Shown here: positions 8,931 through 20,233 of the stretch, piece after piece
Layout: every line of letters starts with the position of its first letter
Position numbering within the stretch: the first letter of the stretch is position 1
Origin: Bryopsis sp. KO-2023
Taxonomy: Eukaryota > Chlorophyta > Ulvophyceae > Bryopsidales > Bryopsidaceae
DNA: 64,000 bases
Direction: 5' to 3'
Assembly: GCA_030272585.1 (NCBI GenBank)
Contig: BSYQ01000010.1
Location: 4,278,001-4,342,000 of the forward strand
Position numbers and translations under genes: made by a program
Notes under the pieces: generated by a model
Database searches by the model: none
Seen by the model: only the letters and a program-made list of their open reading frames with translations
Told to the model about the DNA's origin: nothing

Positions 8931-11900
8931 ATGTGCGACTTCCTGCTGGGGTGCTTCGAATCTTTGCGAGAAGCCGCCGTCAGAGGACTTTTATTTGTAT
9001 TGGCGAAGGCCAGGCTCTCTGGAGATGCCGTTCTGGGCTTTAATTTCGAAAACGATGAGAACGACGAAGGGACGTCGGCGTCTCTTACCCAGTCGACGGG
9101 TTAGTTTCGTGGCGGGCCTTCATGCTGTGTGTCGCTCATTCTATGGCTTTCGATACGATAACGCTTGCACCGATTTGCTAAAGTACAGTCCCTACGTTGA
9201 TGCGAACTCCAATGCGAAATTTCCTGCGTGATCTAATGTCCATTCTTTTTTTGAAACGCAATCTCAATACTCCAGAGAGGATCAATTGCAGTGATTCTGG
9301 ATATTTGATTTGAAGGCTAGCAAAATGATGGTTTGCTTCAAAATGAAAGGCCAAGTGCTGAGCAGATAAATGCATTCCAGATTTTCCACCTTTGGATGGG
9401 GCCAGCACCTCTCTGTTTGACGATTTCCAAAGCATCGATGGGATCCCGGCATTCTTATTCGAGGAAAAGGAGTCCGATGGCAAAAATGGAGCATCACACA
9501 TAACATGCACCAAGTTTTCGTCAGACTGTAGTAAAATCGCCTCGGGCCACAGCAATGGGCTGATCCAGGTAAAACTCCGCCAAATCAAACATAGGGAAAA
9601 TGTGGAGTGCTAGGATGATTTGATATGCTGTTCGAATCCTGGTGTTTGCTTTTCATGCATTTTTTTCCGTTTTCTTTCCAGGTGTGGGATACGCAACACG
9701 GGACCCTGTCGGCAAAAAAAGTCATGCATTCTTGCTGGGTAGCTGACATTTCTTTCCGGGAATCCTCCACCCGATGGATAGTATCATGCGATTCAATGGG
9801 CAAATGCTATCTGTGGGACTGGACCTCCCCAGACGAACCCCTGGTGTTCAATTTCAGGGAGGAATGGGGTGCCGATGAAATCCTGCGACCATCCATATGG
9901 GATTCTGGAACAAGAGTGGTCTTTCCTGTGACAAGTGTGGGGGATGTCCGCCCTTCGTCGGGGCTATTTGGGGATAGCAGTTCAGAAGGATTTGGCGGTG
10001 GAGAGATGCTGCTTAACGTGCATATTTTTAGCACTCCCAGTCCAGCTCAGCATGATGCGAAGGGATCCGTGGGGCATGTCACCATGAATTGGCACAAAGA
10101 CATGGTTATAACGTCCCTTCAACTCTCTCCAGGGGGAACCGGTAAGGGTTGCATTCAACGTCGGTTATCCCTGTGTTGGATTTTTTTGCAGAAAGATCCA
10201 TCTTGATCGTACAGCAAAGGAGCTACACTCAGAAATTTCATGGGGAGCATGCAATCCACAATGGATGGATATTCAAAGCAAAAAGGGTTTGCATTTGGCA
10301 GGTCTGATTGTGGGTTCTATGGACGCTATCATCCGTGTCGGCGGCTCGACCGTTTTCCCAGATATCACCAGACCAACCTATTGTCTGGAAAACCTAGAAG
10401 GCGTGCTAGCCAAATGGTCATGGGAGGGCGACATATTCGTTACTTGGAATCCCCCCGGAGATGTGCTTCTGGGGCAGTACAGGGTTGGCATCACTTGCGC
10501 ATGGTCCCTAGCAGATATCCGGATGCATTTGGATCGGCTGCAGGGTTCCTCTGGCGATCCATCCAGGGGGAATCTTACAGAGCCAGTAGTCCAGGCAGTT
10601 GTATTGGAGAATCCCAAAAGCGCACAGACGGGCAACTGTGAGTTCGTTCAGGGGGACCACGGGCGAGTTTTGGCATGTGCATCGGCTGATTATGATTTGA
10701 AGGTAAGAGATGTGCTGTGCTGGATGGTAAGGGGATGCATGATTTCCACATGATATTGGTTGATGGATACTTCTGAAAACATTGAGCTTTGGTAATCAAG
10801 GGATTTGACCTCCCTGGATGCACCCTCAATCAATCCACGCACATGTTCCAGAAGCTTGACTAAGGGATGGTATGGGAATCCGATGTGTAAAAACAGGTGG
10901 TTTTCTGGGACGTGAGCACTTGGACAGTGATCCATGTGACGAGAACTGGTGTAAGGCTCCAATCGACATCTTTGAGCAAGAAGAGCGCCTGGGAGGCTCG
11001 CTGGGTTGATGGCAAGTCAGTCAGGGGTCTCCAGGGATTCCATGCAACTCAAGATGGAACTATGCTAGGAACTGCTGCTGGGGACCCTAATTTGAAATCG
11101 ACGGCCCCCACTTGGCCTGGGGACAGCAGAATTATCATCTGGGATGCAAAGCACAGGGTCCAGGTGGGTGAATCTATTTTTGGATATAATATCGACAGGT
11201 TGCTTCTTTCCAGGGGGATCATGCCATACATACATCTAATTTGAAAAAGGAAAGATATGCTGAAATAGTAAAACAGTGAACAGTTTTTGTGTTCTTTCTT
11301 TCAGATGTTGAGCCTGAAACTCTCACCTAAGACAATGGCCTCCCTGGGGTCAAAAATCGACATCATGTTTGGCACAAACCCTGGCCAATTCGCAGTGATC
11401 GGTGAACATGCGATCTTAACCATGATCCCTAGACCCCCCTGTCCGAATCCTATGTATGGAGCCCAAGCTGCATTTCTGGAATACGGCGATAGCAGAACAA
11501 TCGATGTGAATCAAAAGGCGATCTGTAAGTTTTCCCTGTCTGGAAGACAATTGGGGCTCCTTCACGAATGCTCGAGGTCCATGCATGTCTGGGATTTAGA
11601 CATGGGGAACACCAACGTCTTGTCAGTGGAGGACAGTGGTGTCAAGTTCAGCAACTTTGCATTTTCCAATGATGGGAGGGTTTTGGCGGTGTGTTACAGC
11701 GACGGATCGCTCGGTGTTTGGGATATTCTCGAGAGCGGCCCGCAGCTTCGAGAAACAGTCGCATCGATCAGAGTTGGACCGGCCGAAGGGAGCCCATGCG
11801 AGAAAATGGCCATTGTGAGTGAGAATTCCACATGCCTTCAGATCGTTACTTACGACAGCACCAACACTCTGACCTGGGTTTCCATAACGTGGATTGGAAT

Positions 11901-14900
11901 GGGGTCGGACTCGCAAAACAGGGGGGCGAAATCTATGATGCCAAGATTGTGGTCGAGTGCAGGCTCCAAGCCCCAAAAATCACGAATCGAAGGGAAGGTA
12001 GATCATGTGGATGTGGATAGGCAGGAGGCATTTGGTGACTACAGCTGCAAGTTTTCCTGCGATGGGTCAAAAGGGTTGCTGATGCCGGATCCCCAGACAG
12101 TCTCAGTTTGGGATTTGGTCCACAAAAATGTGGTTAGCACCGTTACCTACAAAGTGAACCTTGGTCCGGTGGATCCAGGGAAGTACTGTGGCAATGTTGC
12201 GTTTTCTGGAGATTTCGTTGTGCTGGGGAAATCGACCTCAGGAACCAATGAGTTCGTTATCGCCCGAGAGGGGTCGACTGCAGAAGAGCTGGGATTTCAG
12301 GTAAAAAAACTGGAAGATGTGATTTTATATGAGTTGCAATCTCGGGATTTTTTTTTTAAGGAAAGAAATGAATGTTTTTAAGGGGATATATGTATCGACT
12401 GGAATGGGCACTTTTCATCTTTTTCCTTTGGGCCGTTCATTGTTATTTTGATTCAGGGATAAGAATTTTTGGTGGCTCTCCTTGGCATTACCAAATCAAT
12501 AGTATTAAGGGTCACGCAGCAATTGGGTGATGTGGGGGCTCAAAATCCTCCCTCCTGGAAATTTGGCACTGAAAAAATCATCCAGCCTGACACAAATAAT
12601 CCCAGCCCATGCCCATGCAATAATCCTATGCTGCTGAACCATGTTAAAATCCATGTTTCGATTTTTTCATTCTCCTGTTCAGCTTGCCAGCGTTCCAAAG
12701 AACATGATTCTCACAGAAGACGGTGCTTGGATGCTGGCGGACGTTTTCGAAAAAGTCTCGGATGGCCAATTGATGCGACGACAAACCACCCTGACCACCG
12801 AATGGACATCCAGCATCACTCAAATCCAATTGACATTATCCCATGTCACAGGAAATCACCGGTCCAGAATCCTGTCCGGTCCAAACCTCAACCCATCCAA
12901 AGGCCTTGCGATTTCCCAAGATGGCCGGCGAGTAGCATGCATGTCTGGACGAGGGAAATTGATGGTGTGGAGCACTTACGCAGCCGATGGGCTGCTGCCA
13001 GACTATGGATCCCTGAAAGTCAAAGGGATTTTGGACGACAGAGAGAAAGCCAAGAGGGTGATTGCAACCCATGGAGCGTCAGCATTGAACTATCCGGAGC
13101 CCTCGGGGATGTCTTTGTTGATGAATGCAATCGACCATCACAATCTGGACATGGTGAACATGATGTTTGCCTACGCTCTCCAGAAAGACATAAAGGTGAT
13201 TTCTCATTGAAGGAACCATCAGATAAAAAGCGTTTCATAAAAAGCGGCTCTTTTTGGTCAATCCAAGCCCAACACGAACGGGTGGCTTTGACGAAGTCAC
13301 CATCGATTTTTGGATTTGACGTTGCCAGTAGGTTCGACTCAGGGACATTGGCGGTGGTGGTTTCCGTGGAAAAGTGGTTTTCCCAGCATATTCCAATGCT
13401 TTGGATTTGGCAGTGGAAACCAGATCTCCAGACACTGCTCGCCAAATCATCAAGGCAATGTTGGCTGGAGTGGTGCATGAATTGACGATGGCCGATGTAT
13501 TCAAAGATAGTCTCCTGTCATTGACAAAATCCTACAGGGGAATCGCCACAGATGTGCTGGAGAGCGAAAAAGCAATGGTGGACCTGGGAGAAGTCAAGGT
13601 ATGATTTAAAAAACAGATTTTTGAAAAACCTGTGGGGTGGGGTGGGGGGAGGGGAGGGGACATGTTAAATATATATTCTTTTGAGAGAAAAGAATTTTGG
13701 TCATTCGATGCCTGTTTTTGTTGAGTTTTGTTGAGTGTAAATTTTTTTAATATCTTATGTTTTTATTATTTTATTATTTTTTTTTGGGGGGGAGGATAGA
13801 AAAGAATTCTGTATTCGTTCCGGAGGAAATTCATCGCCAGCGGCGATTCATGCTAAAGGTTTACTCAAAGGGTTGCTCAGTCTACTTTTCACCATGACAT
13901 TTTTTAGCTGGAATTATTTTTCTCCAGAAAATCTACCAGAATTTGATTCGTTCCTGTTGGTTTTTTATTTCAAATTTCAAAAATATGTGTGTTTTCTCGT
14001 TGATTCGACAGATCGACGAATCTGCCTTTCAAGACACCAAAATGCTGATCACCACACACGATAGCATGCTGCTCCCACCCGATGGCCTCCAAACGATGTG
14101 GACCAAATTGGTCAAAAAACAATGCCGAAATTTCCGGCACCACAAAGAAACCTTCAAAATCCCTTGCATATCTCGGGTGATTCCATTTGCCGATGCCGCT
14201 CAGATCGGTGCCAAAGGAACGATTCGCCGGCTGTTAGTCAGCGATGGCCCGATTTCCACGTTCGCCTCCCCTCCGTTGAAAGCTGTGATTTCTTACAAAT
14301 GGGCATGCTACGGCCAGCACTTGGTGTTTGCTGAGTTGGTTCATTACGGGATCCTCGTGGCTTGCTTCACGATTTATGCATTGCTTCTTGGGGAGGCTGG
14401 GGACTGGGTTGGCCCAGGGGAGCTGGCCAGAGAAAACAGGACATTGATTTTGATGGGTTTTTTGGGGGTCAGTGCCTTCCTGGGATTTGTCAACTTATGC
14501 CGGGAAATCCGTCAGCTGTTCATGTTCAGCAGGGACAACGGGTGGAAGGGGGTGGTGTACTGGATCGGCTCCGAGTGGAACTGGTTGGAGCTGGTTTCTT
14601 ACGCCCTCTTGGCCATATTCATTCCGTGGTTCACCGTCATGGGGGACAGTGTCGACAAAGACGGCAGTGCAGTGGCGAGAGCCAACGGATTGCTGTCCAC
14701 CCTGGTGGCCATCGAGTCAATCCTGCTCTGGTGGAAAATGATGTACTACGTGAAACCCTTCCGAAGAACGGGACCGATGGTGATTTCCATCAGTGAAATC
14801 CTGCGGGACATTTGCTATTTTCTGTTCCTGGGATTCATGGTGGTGATCGGGTTCACGATCGCTTTCTTTGTGCTGTATCGACGAGCCAGACCCAGGCCGT

Positions 14901-16135
14901 CAAGGGTGCACCCAATTCCACCTGATTTTGAGAGTCTCATGAGGGGATTGGGAGCCCCAAAACCCCCAAAAGTGGATGAGGACTTGAGGGAGGAAATCCG
15001 CTTCAGATTCGGTACCATCGGCAAAACCATGATGAGTTTGTTTGCATTCATGCTGGGGGATTTTGACATCAGTGTGATCTATGGCGCCCCAAACAGCAGA
15101 ACTGCGATTTTCCTGTTTCTGATGTACATGGCGGCGATGGCGATCGTTTTGTTGAACCTCTTGATTGCGATAATGGGGGACAGCTACGAGCGGGTGAAAA
15201 ATTCTGAGGAAACCCAATTTCTGAGAGCCAGGGCCATTGCGATCGACGATGCGGAAAGTATGATGTCCAGTTTCAGAACGAGAATGATAGGGTAAGCAAT
15301 GCAGTGAAAAAAAAATAGCGGCCGTCTTTTTCGTATCATATTATTTGCAGCTGCTTTCTTCTGCTTTTTTCCTGATGGGTTTTTTTGCTGGATAATGTTG
15401 AAAATAACAATAGTTGCATGTGGGGTGCAAATTTTCATTTAAAAAAAAGATCGAATAAGTTCTTTGGAACATGCAATGGTCATTTGTAGAGGCAATTGCA
15501 ATGGATTGCTTCCGGCCAAAGTATCACAAGTATGCATGTTTGAAAAATACACACATGAAATTAAAAATAAATAAAAATAACCCAATAAAGCGAATTCTAA
15601 ATGTTGTTTTTTTTTCCTTAAAAAGGGCGGAGATCAAAACATTTGTACATGTTTTGGTACCAAAACAAGCCACTGAAGACGAAGGTGATGATTGGAAGGG
15701 CAAAATTAACAACTTGCAGCGTCGATTTAGGTATGGACTGTCTTTTCCTTGTGTTTGTTTTCGAAGCATATAACGTGCAGAATCCCAGCAATTGCTGGTT
15801 TTGTTGAATCGATTGATCGTTTTCTTTGACTGAATTTGTCTCCCTTTTTTTTTCGAGAATTTTCCAGAAAATCGTTTCACAGAAAATCCACAGCTCTGAG
15901 TTTTCTGTGTGTTTGTATTTTTTTGTCGACGATCATTTTCAGGCACGAAATACAAGAAGCACTGAAAGGTTCGAATGCCCAATCAAAAATCGTTATGGAG
16001 AAACTTACAAAAATGGAGGAAGACATGGAGAAAATAAAAAAAGGTTTGGCAGATTCAGGAGTCCAGCTGCCACCGTCAGGTACTGCTGCCAAGAAAATCA
16101 TTTTTTTTTTTGGAGTACGTATTGACGGCCCTTGA
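8931..16135 (+). CDS. WD40-like beta-propeller / TRP-like cation channel fusion
   Basis: Twelve exons: 8931-9099, 9381-9568, 9682-10141, 10215-10702, 10897-11163, 11305-12300, 12683-13195, 13332-13598, 13805-13858, 14012-15291, 15626-15730, 15943-16135. They total 4,980 nt (1,659 aa) and all phases fit. Residues about 60-850 have repeated WD40-type strands (GLIQVWDT, CYLWDW, VVFWDVS, RIIIWDA, MHVWDLD, LGVWDI, VSVWDL, LMVWST). Residues about 935-1110 carry a helical part with SGMSLLMNAIDH and NALDLAVETRSPDTARQII, resembling an ankyrin-like linker. The channel part (about 1200-1550) has six hydrophobic helices, a pore loop with FAFMLGDFD, and an S6 with LLNLLIAIMGDSYERV, as in TRP/polycystin channels. 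A short coiled coil (MEKLTKMEEDMEKIKKGL) ends the protein. It is probably a membrane cation channel gated or scaffolded by the cytosolic propellers. The start at 8931 and the last splice near 16080 are the least certain points. Confidence 0.85.
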
Positions 16136-17520
16136 TACTCCCAGTTATCAAAGAGATCAAATAGCTCGCTGGTACAACTCCATCCATTATATCTCTATAT
16201 ATAGATATTGGGTCAGAGAGCTAGAATGGATATTGTGATGAAATGGTGGTTTACTTCTGAGTCAGCTTAGAACACATTTGTGAACGAGCTGCACTCGACC
16301 TTTTGGCTTTGTGAATAATTATTTCAATTCAATTAAATATGTATGCTTATATGTAGAATGAAAACATCAATTCAATTTTTGAGAGGAAAAATATTTTGTG
16401 GATTGTACTGCACAGCCTCGGTGGAGACACAACCAACAAGTCAAAGCTTGCCTCCTCGCCGGGAGAGGGCAGTCCCTTCAATGGTTTCTTTTGATGAGAG
16501 GTTTGATGAATTTGGTTATTTTGGCCTTGATTAGACTGGAATTGTTTTTTGCTGGGCAGCGTAAGAGAAGAAAAACAAGAAGAAAAAAAAAACCTCTATT
16601 CCGATTTCTGTTTCTGTTTCTTCTGATCAACCGAGAGGAAAAAAACTGCTGTTAGATTTTGAAGGGATAGGGTAGCTGTATTGGGGTGGATTACATAACC
16701 TGGAACGTGGAAAAGAGACATTTACAAGGAGAAATTTATTGAACTTTTATTTTTGTCTCTCTGTATTTGTGGAGGTGAAGCAGAGAGGGGTTTTTCGATT
16801 AAGAAAATAGTTAGGCAGATTAGAGTTAGATTACTGGCAGGAAATGTTTTTTTCTAAAAAAAAAGAGGAGGGGGGGTGGGGTGGGGGAAGTCAAAATACT
16901 CGAAGAGAGACATCCTATTTTTTGTCCTTGTTATTAGAAGAGCAACTAAACCAAGCAATCCAGTGTCAATTTGTAAAAAAGACTGGCTTTTGGGCTCGAG
17001 GCATACATAGGAGGGGGTTGAAATATATATTACATCTTGAGGGCAGATAGAAGGGAGGATACAAATCCATGAATCGTGGTGTGGATTGGTGGCGCAACTT
17101 TTCCTTGAGAGATTTTTCAGGGAAAAATCGGAGGGCCTCGTGGATTTGTGTGGTATCTCATCTGCGGTAAAATTGACTGAAGAAAAATTTTGAAACGTGA
17201 GGTATTTGCTACCTGTGGGAAAACGATTAAGGAGCAGCCTTATGAACTGTACGCTGTAGAGGCTGCACTCACTCACAAGGCATTATTTTTCTTGTTTTTT
17301 TTTTTAGGCCACTACTGATGTGGCTGACCATATTTGCTTGCCGTCCTGTTGTGATGAGTGTGGTAATGGACCCTGTAAAAGTCCGCGTCCATGAAGAACG
17401 ATCCCTTCGCTGCCGTGTTCGTTCACTGTAGTTGTGCGTCCAACTTGTGGACCATTGCAATGTAGAACTCGAATGCTGACAGCGAAACGAAGCACACTCA
17501 GGAAGTGAGGAGAGGACGCT

Positions 17521-17997
17521 GTGACAACACGACTCTACTCAGTGGAGCTCGGCGCGACCCAGATCCCAGCTGGTCAGAGGGACAACATGTTGGATAAAGG
17601 AACCTTTCTTCTCGCCAAAAGGCGACTGTGGCGACTCCTTGGGTTCGACCTCCCTAAAAAAAGATTGAATAGAAGGTTGGACGGAGTGGGCAGGGACCAT
17701 GATTGGGGAACGAACTCAAGGAAGATCGAGTTAGGGAAACGAGCGGGCTTGTGTCAAACTTCACGACACTCGTTCCTCTCTCCATCGACCCAACAGTGGC
17801 TTTCTTCCGCGATGGCGTCTAACTCTTCATGCTGTGGAGTTTCTTTGGAATGGTTTTCACACATGCACGGAAATATAGCGGCCACAGGAATAGCAATTCG
17901 CACCATCCCATGCTGGAACAAGAAATGGGATGGATCGGACCTCCTAGAGCTTGTTCTGCTTCTCTTAAACACCCCTCCTTCCGTTTGGGTATTCTGA
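17521..17997 (+). CDS. Hypothetical ORF, weak support
   Basis: A 158-codon frame in a stretch that is richer in G+C than its flanks. The initiator codon of the frame is GTG, and the first ATG is 7-8 residues into the downstream part around 17587. The product has no recognised domain, and overlapping open frames exist on both strands at 17754-18347. It may be a relic of a gene or transposable element rather than a working gene. Confidence 0.15.
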   Translation: MTTRLYSVELGATQIPAGQRDNMLDKGTFLLAKRRLWRLLGFDLPKKRLNRRLDGVGRDHDWGTNSRKIELGKRAGLCQTSRHSFLSPSTQQWLSSAMASNSSCCGVSLEWFSHMHGNIAATGIAIRTIPCWNKKWDGSDLLELVLLLLNTPPSVWVF

Positions 17998-18762
17998 CCT
18001 GTCTGGTGTTTGAAACGCGCTCGACAATCTCATTGTTACTGGGGGACAAACTCCACGAATTTTCTTTGCGGCACGAAATATGTTCATCCCAAAGCTTTCA
18101 TCCTTTCAGTGAAGGTGCAGTTGAGTTCCCCCAGTCGTGGAAATATGGTGTTCATGGTGCGGAAAGAAAACCAACCTGTGGCGATTCCTTCAAGAGAAAG
18201 ATCATGAAGGTTTCTATAGAAGCATCTCAATCAAACTATCTATCAATGATTACATCTTGTTTGGGGACACTATCAGAACAATCCACAGGAAGGAACACAC
18301 AAGAAAGAGGTCCACGACAAAGCATAGTGTTGAACACCCCCCAATAATGAGTCAATATTTCCCAGAGCGAACTCCACAAGCGCGTCACGAATTGTGATCA
18401 ATCTCCTGCAACTTACCAAGTAACTTGCATAGTATGCTGCAAGGTGGGTCGGGATAACAGGGGTTCGCGAAGGGGAAATTTTGCTTTGGTGCTCCCTTTT
18501 TTTGCGCGCTCTGCCTTCTTATCTTAGCTGCTCGATATTGAGTGTGCCCTCTTTCCGAGCTTCCCTTCCCTGCTGGTTTATGAAACTCATCGCCTGTGTT
18601 GCTTGCCAGAAACGCTAATTTACGTAACTTGATGATATCGCTCCTTGCAAGAATTCGAATTGCAGGTGTTTTTTTTTTTGTCGTCAATGGCATGGAAATC
18701 ACATAGTTTCTTGGGTATAGAGCCACTCATGGCGCCTCTTTATTGTTTTTGCTTTGTCAAAC

Positions 18763-18782
18763 AGGTGTACATCTGTACACCT
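18763..18782. repeat. Perfect 9-bp inverted repeat, 2-base spacer
   Basis: AGGTGTACA tc TGTACACCT, followed directly by another copy of the right arm (gtacacct). It is a dyad site of the kind bound by dimeric proteins. Confidence 0.7.
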
Positions 18783-18859
18783 GTACACCTGTATGCCATT
18801 ATATTGTATTTAAAACGAAATAACTAGAGCAGATTTTTTGTGAGCAGGAAGTAATCTTA

Positions 18860-18873
18860 GCTCTGCGCAGAGC
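18860..18873. repeat. Perfect 14-bp palindrome GCTCTGCGCAGAGC
   Basis: A spacerless palindrome about 80 bp after the previous dyad, in the same intergenic region. Confidence 0.7.
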
Positions 18874-19120
18874 ACGCTCTTGGATGCTTTTACAAGTTTT
18901 GGTGTAGGGGTCCTGAAGAACGTTCTGAAGATCATAGAAATTCAAATTTCTTATGAAGAGCAAGAATTAAAAGATGATCATCCCCCATCTAAACACTTGG
19001 TGCTTTCCTATCCCGATATGTGGGGACCGAAAAAAAAGTCAATTTTTCCTTGTTCTAATTTACAAACGATGAAAACTATTGAAATCAAAAGTGTACGTTT
19101 CAACACACGACTGATCAGAA

Positions 19121-19144
19121 GAGTAGAGCTAATTAGCTCTACTC
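19121..19144. repeat. Perfect 24-bp palindrome centred on AATT
   Basis: GAGTAGAGCT, AATT, AGCTCTACTC with no spacer. It lies about 175 bp beyond the 3' end of the cupin gene. A 24-bp perfect palindrome is not expected by chance in a window this size. Confidence 0.85.
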
Positions 19145-19318
19145 AATAGGAAAAAAAAAAGAAAAAGGTTCAAGATATATAGTTCTGTCAAGCCCCAGCA
19201 ATTGACATCGTGTACCACAGTGACTTTAGGCACCACAAACAAACTGATACTCAATCAGGAACAAAAAAAATCCCGCCGAACCTTCCTATTATTGTTGTTG
19301 AATTCATCCATTTTCTGT

Positions 19319-19822
19319 CTAAGATCCACTCATGTACTTGCTCACTTTCTTCCACAGTTCTGGAAACAAAGACTGAACTTCATCTGCCCCCAGCTGCCTC
19401 ATGTCTTGATAATCAAAGCCTGGCGCGACTGCTTCGCCGAGCAGTGCATACTCTCCAGACTCCAGCACAGCTGCCTTGACACATCCACCAGGGACAACGA
19501 ACTGAGGCACCTCACCTTTACTGACATCCAGTCCAAGTTTGGCGGTGTGCATGTGTCCCTCCTCGTCAATGACAAAATATGTGAGGGGGGAGCCGTCGTG
19601 GAAATAGTGAACGTGATCCGATTTGTTAATGACGGGCAGACAAATGGGGTACTCCTTCGTAAGCAAGTAAAAAATGGAAGTCATCGTCGAACGCTCGCCT
19701 CCCTTTCGGTCCGTCGAGACGTTGCCCTTGCTACGATAAGTCTCCCGAAAGCATCCACCCTCCACGTGTTTCACCAGAGATAGGGCTGATATGATATCGT
19801 CCACCTTGGTTGTTCCCACCAT
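19319..19822 (-). CDS. Cupin_5 (DUF985) family protein
   Basis: A 167-residue open frame from ATG 19822 with stop at 19319-19321. It has the family landmarks in order: an early HVEGGCFRETYRS block, MTSIFYLLTK, HVHYFHDGSPLTYFVI, a GEVPQFVVPGGC strand and VAPGFDYQDMR near the end. This corresponds to the yeast YML079w-like RmlC-type jelly roll. The family binds small ligands and its enzymatic role is largely unknown, so no reaction is assigned. The length is normal for the family. Two exon-like segments upstream (19867-20221) join in phase and may give this gene an N-terminal extension. Confidence 0.85.
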   Translation of the reverse strand: MVGTTKVDDIISALSLVKHVEGGCFRETYRSKGNVSTDRKGGERSTMTSIFYLLTKEYPICLPVINKSDHVHYFHDGSPLTYFVIDEEGHMHTAKLGLDVSKGEVPQFVVPGGCVKAAVLESGEYALLGEAVAPGFDYQDMRQLGADEVQSLFPELWKKVSKYMSGS

Positions 19823-19866
19823 TGTACTTTTTTTTTAAGCAACGCACTCCCCTGACCGCCACCCAC

Positions 19867-20221
19867 CTGGTATAGTACCGCGTCAGCGATTCAGGAGTTC
19901 CCATAAAAACGAAGCACCAAAAAGGCGCCGGCGAAGACATGTGTCCGTAGATATGAATATCTAACTGGTGCAGGTTTGGGCACCCTGCCAATACCAGACC
20001 TCCAGCTGTCGCTTCAACGACGAGGTTTCACGTAAGCATCAGTTGGCAGTATATTCCTGCTTTCGTTTCCAGAAAAGTATTTTGAAGGCAGTCGCCCGCT
20101 TCAGCAACATACCTTGCAACTTTGGTTCTTTTGCACGCTCACGGCCCTTGGGTTCGCTTTCTTCAGGCACAATCGAAGCTATGCATTTGAAGCACTGCGC
20201 GCAGGAGTAAGAGTTACTCAT
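19867..20221 (-). other. Putative upstream exons of the cupin gene
   Basis: Exon 20221-20113 starts with ATG (MSNSYSCAQCFKC...), carries CxxC-like cysteines and ends at a strong GTATGT donor in phase 1. Exon 20011-19867 continues in the matching phase and reads TAGGLVLAGCPNLHQLDIHI. It ends in phase 2 before GTGGGT. The next acceptor in the right phase (19828-19827) is only 40 bases further on and leads straight into the cupin frame. Such a short intron is unusual here, so these exons may instead belong to a separate small gene. Confidence 0.35.
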
Positions 20222-20233
20222 CGTATCTGACAA

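Larger units (their letters stand above)
16136..19318. other. Gene-poor intergenic region
   Basis: I see no conserved coding sequence. It holds T-rich and A-rich tracts, AT-rich repeats around 16190-16205, purine tracts around 16850-16890, and the palindromes listed separately. One longer open frame (17521-17997) is listed as hypothetical. Confidence 0.4.

Noticed and set aside
8671-9231. 186-codon + strand ORF overlapping the first exon of the channel gene
   Set aside because: Its frame does not join to the WD40 exons, while the overlapping frame from ATG 8931 joins exactly in phase at 9099/9381.
12469-13485. 338-codon open frame over WD40 exon 7
   Set aside because: Composition is odd (many His, Arg, Ser, Trp). 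The other frame gives conserved WD40 and helical sequence with good splice sites.
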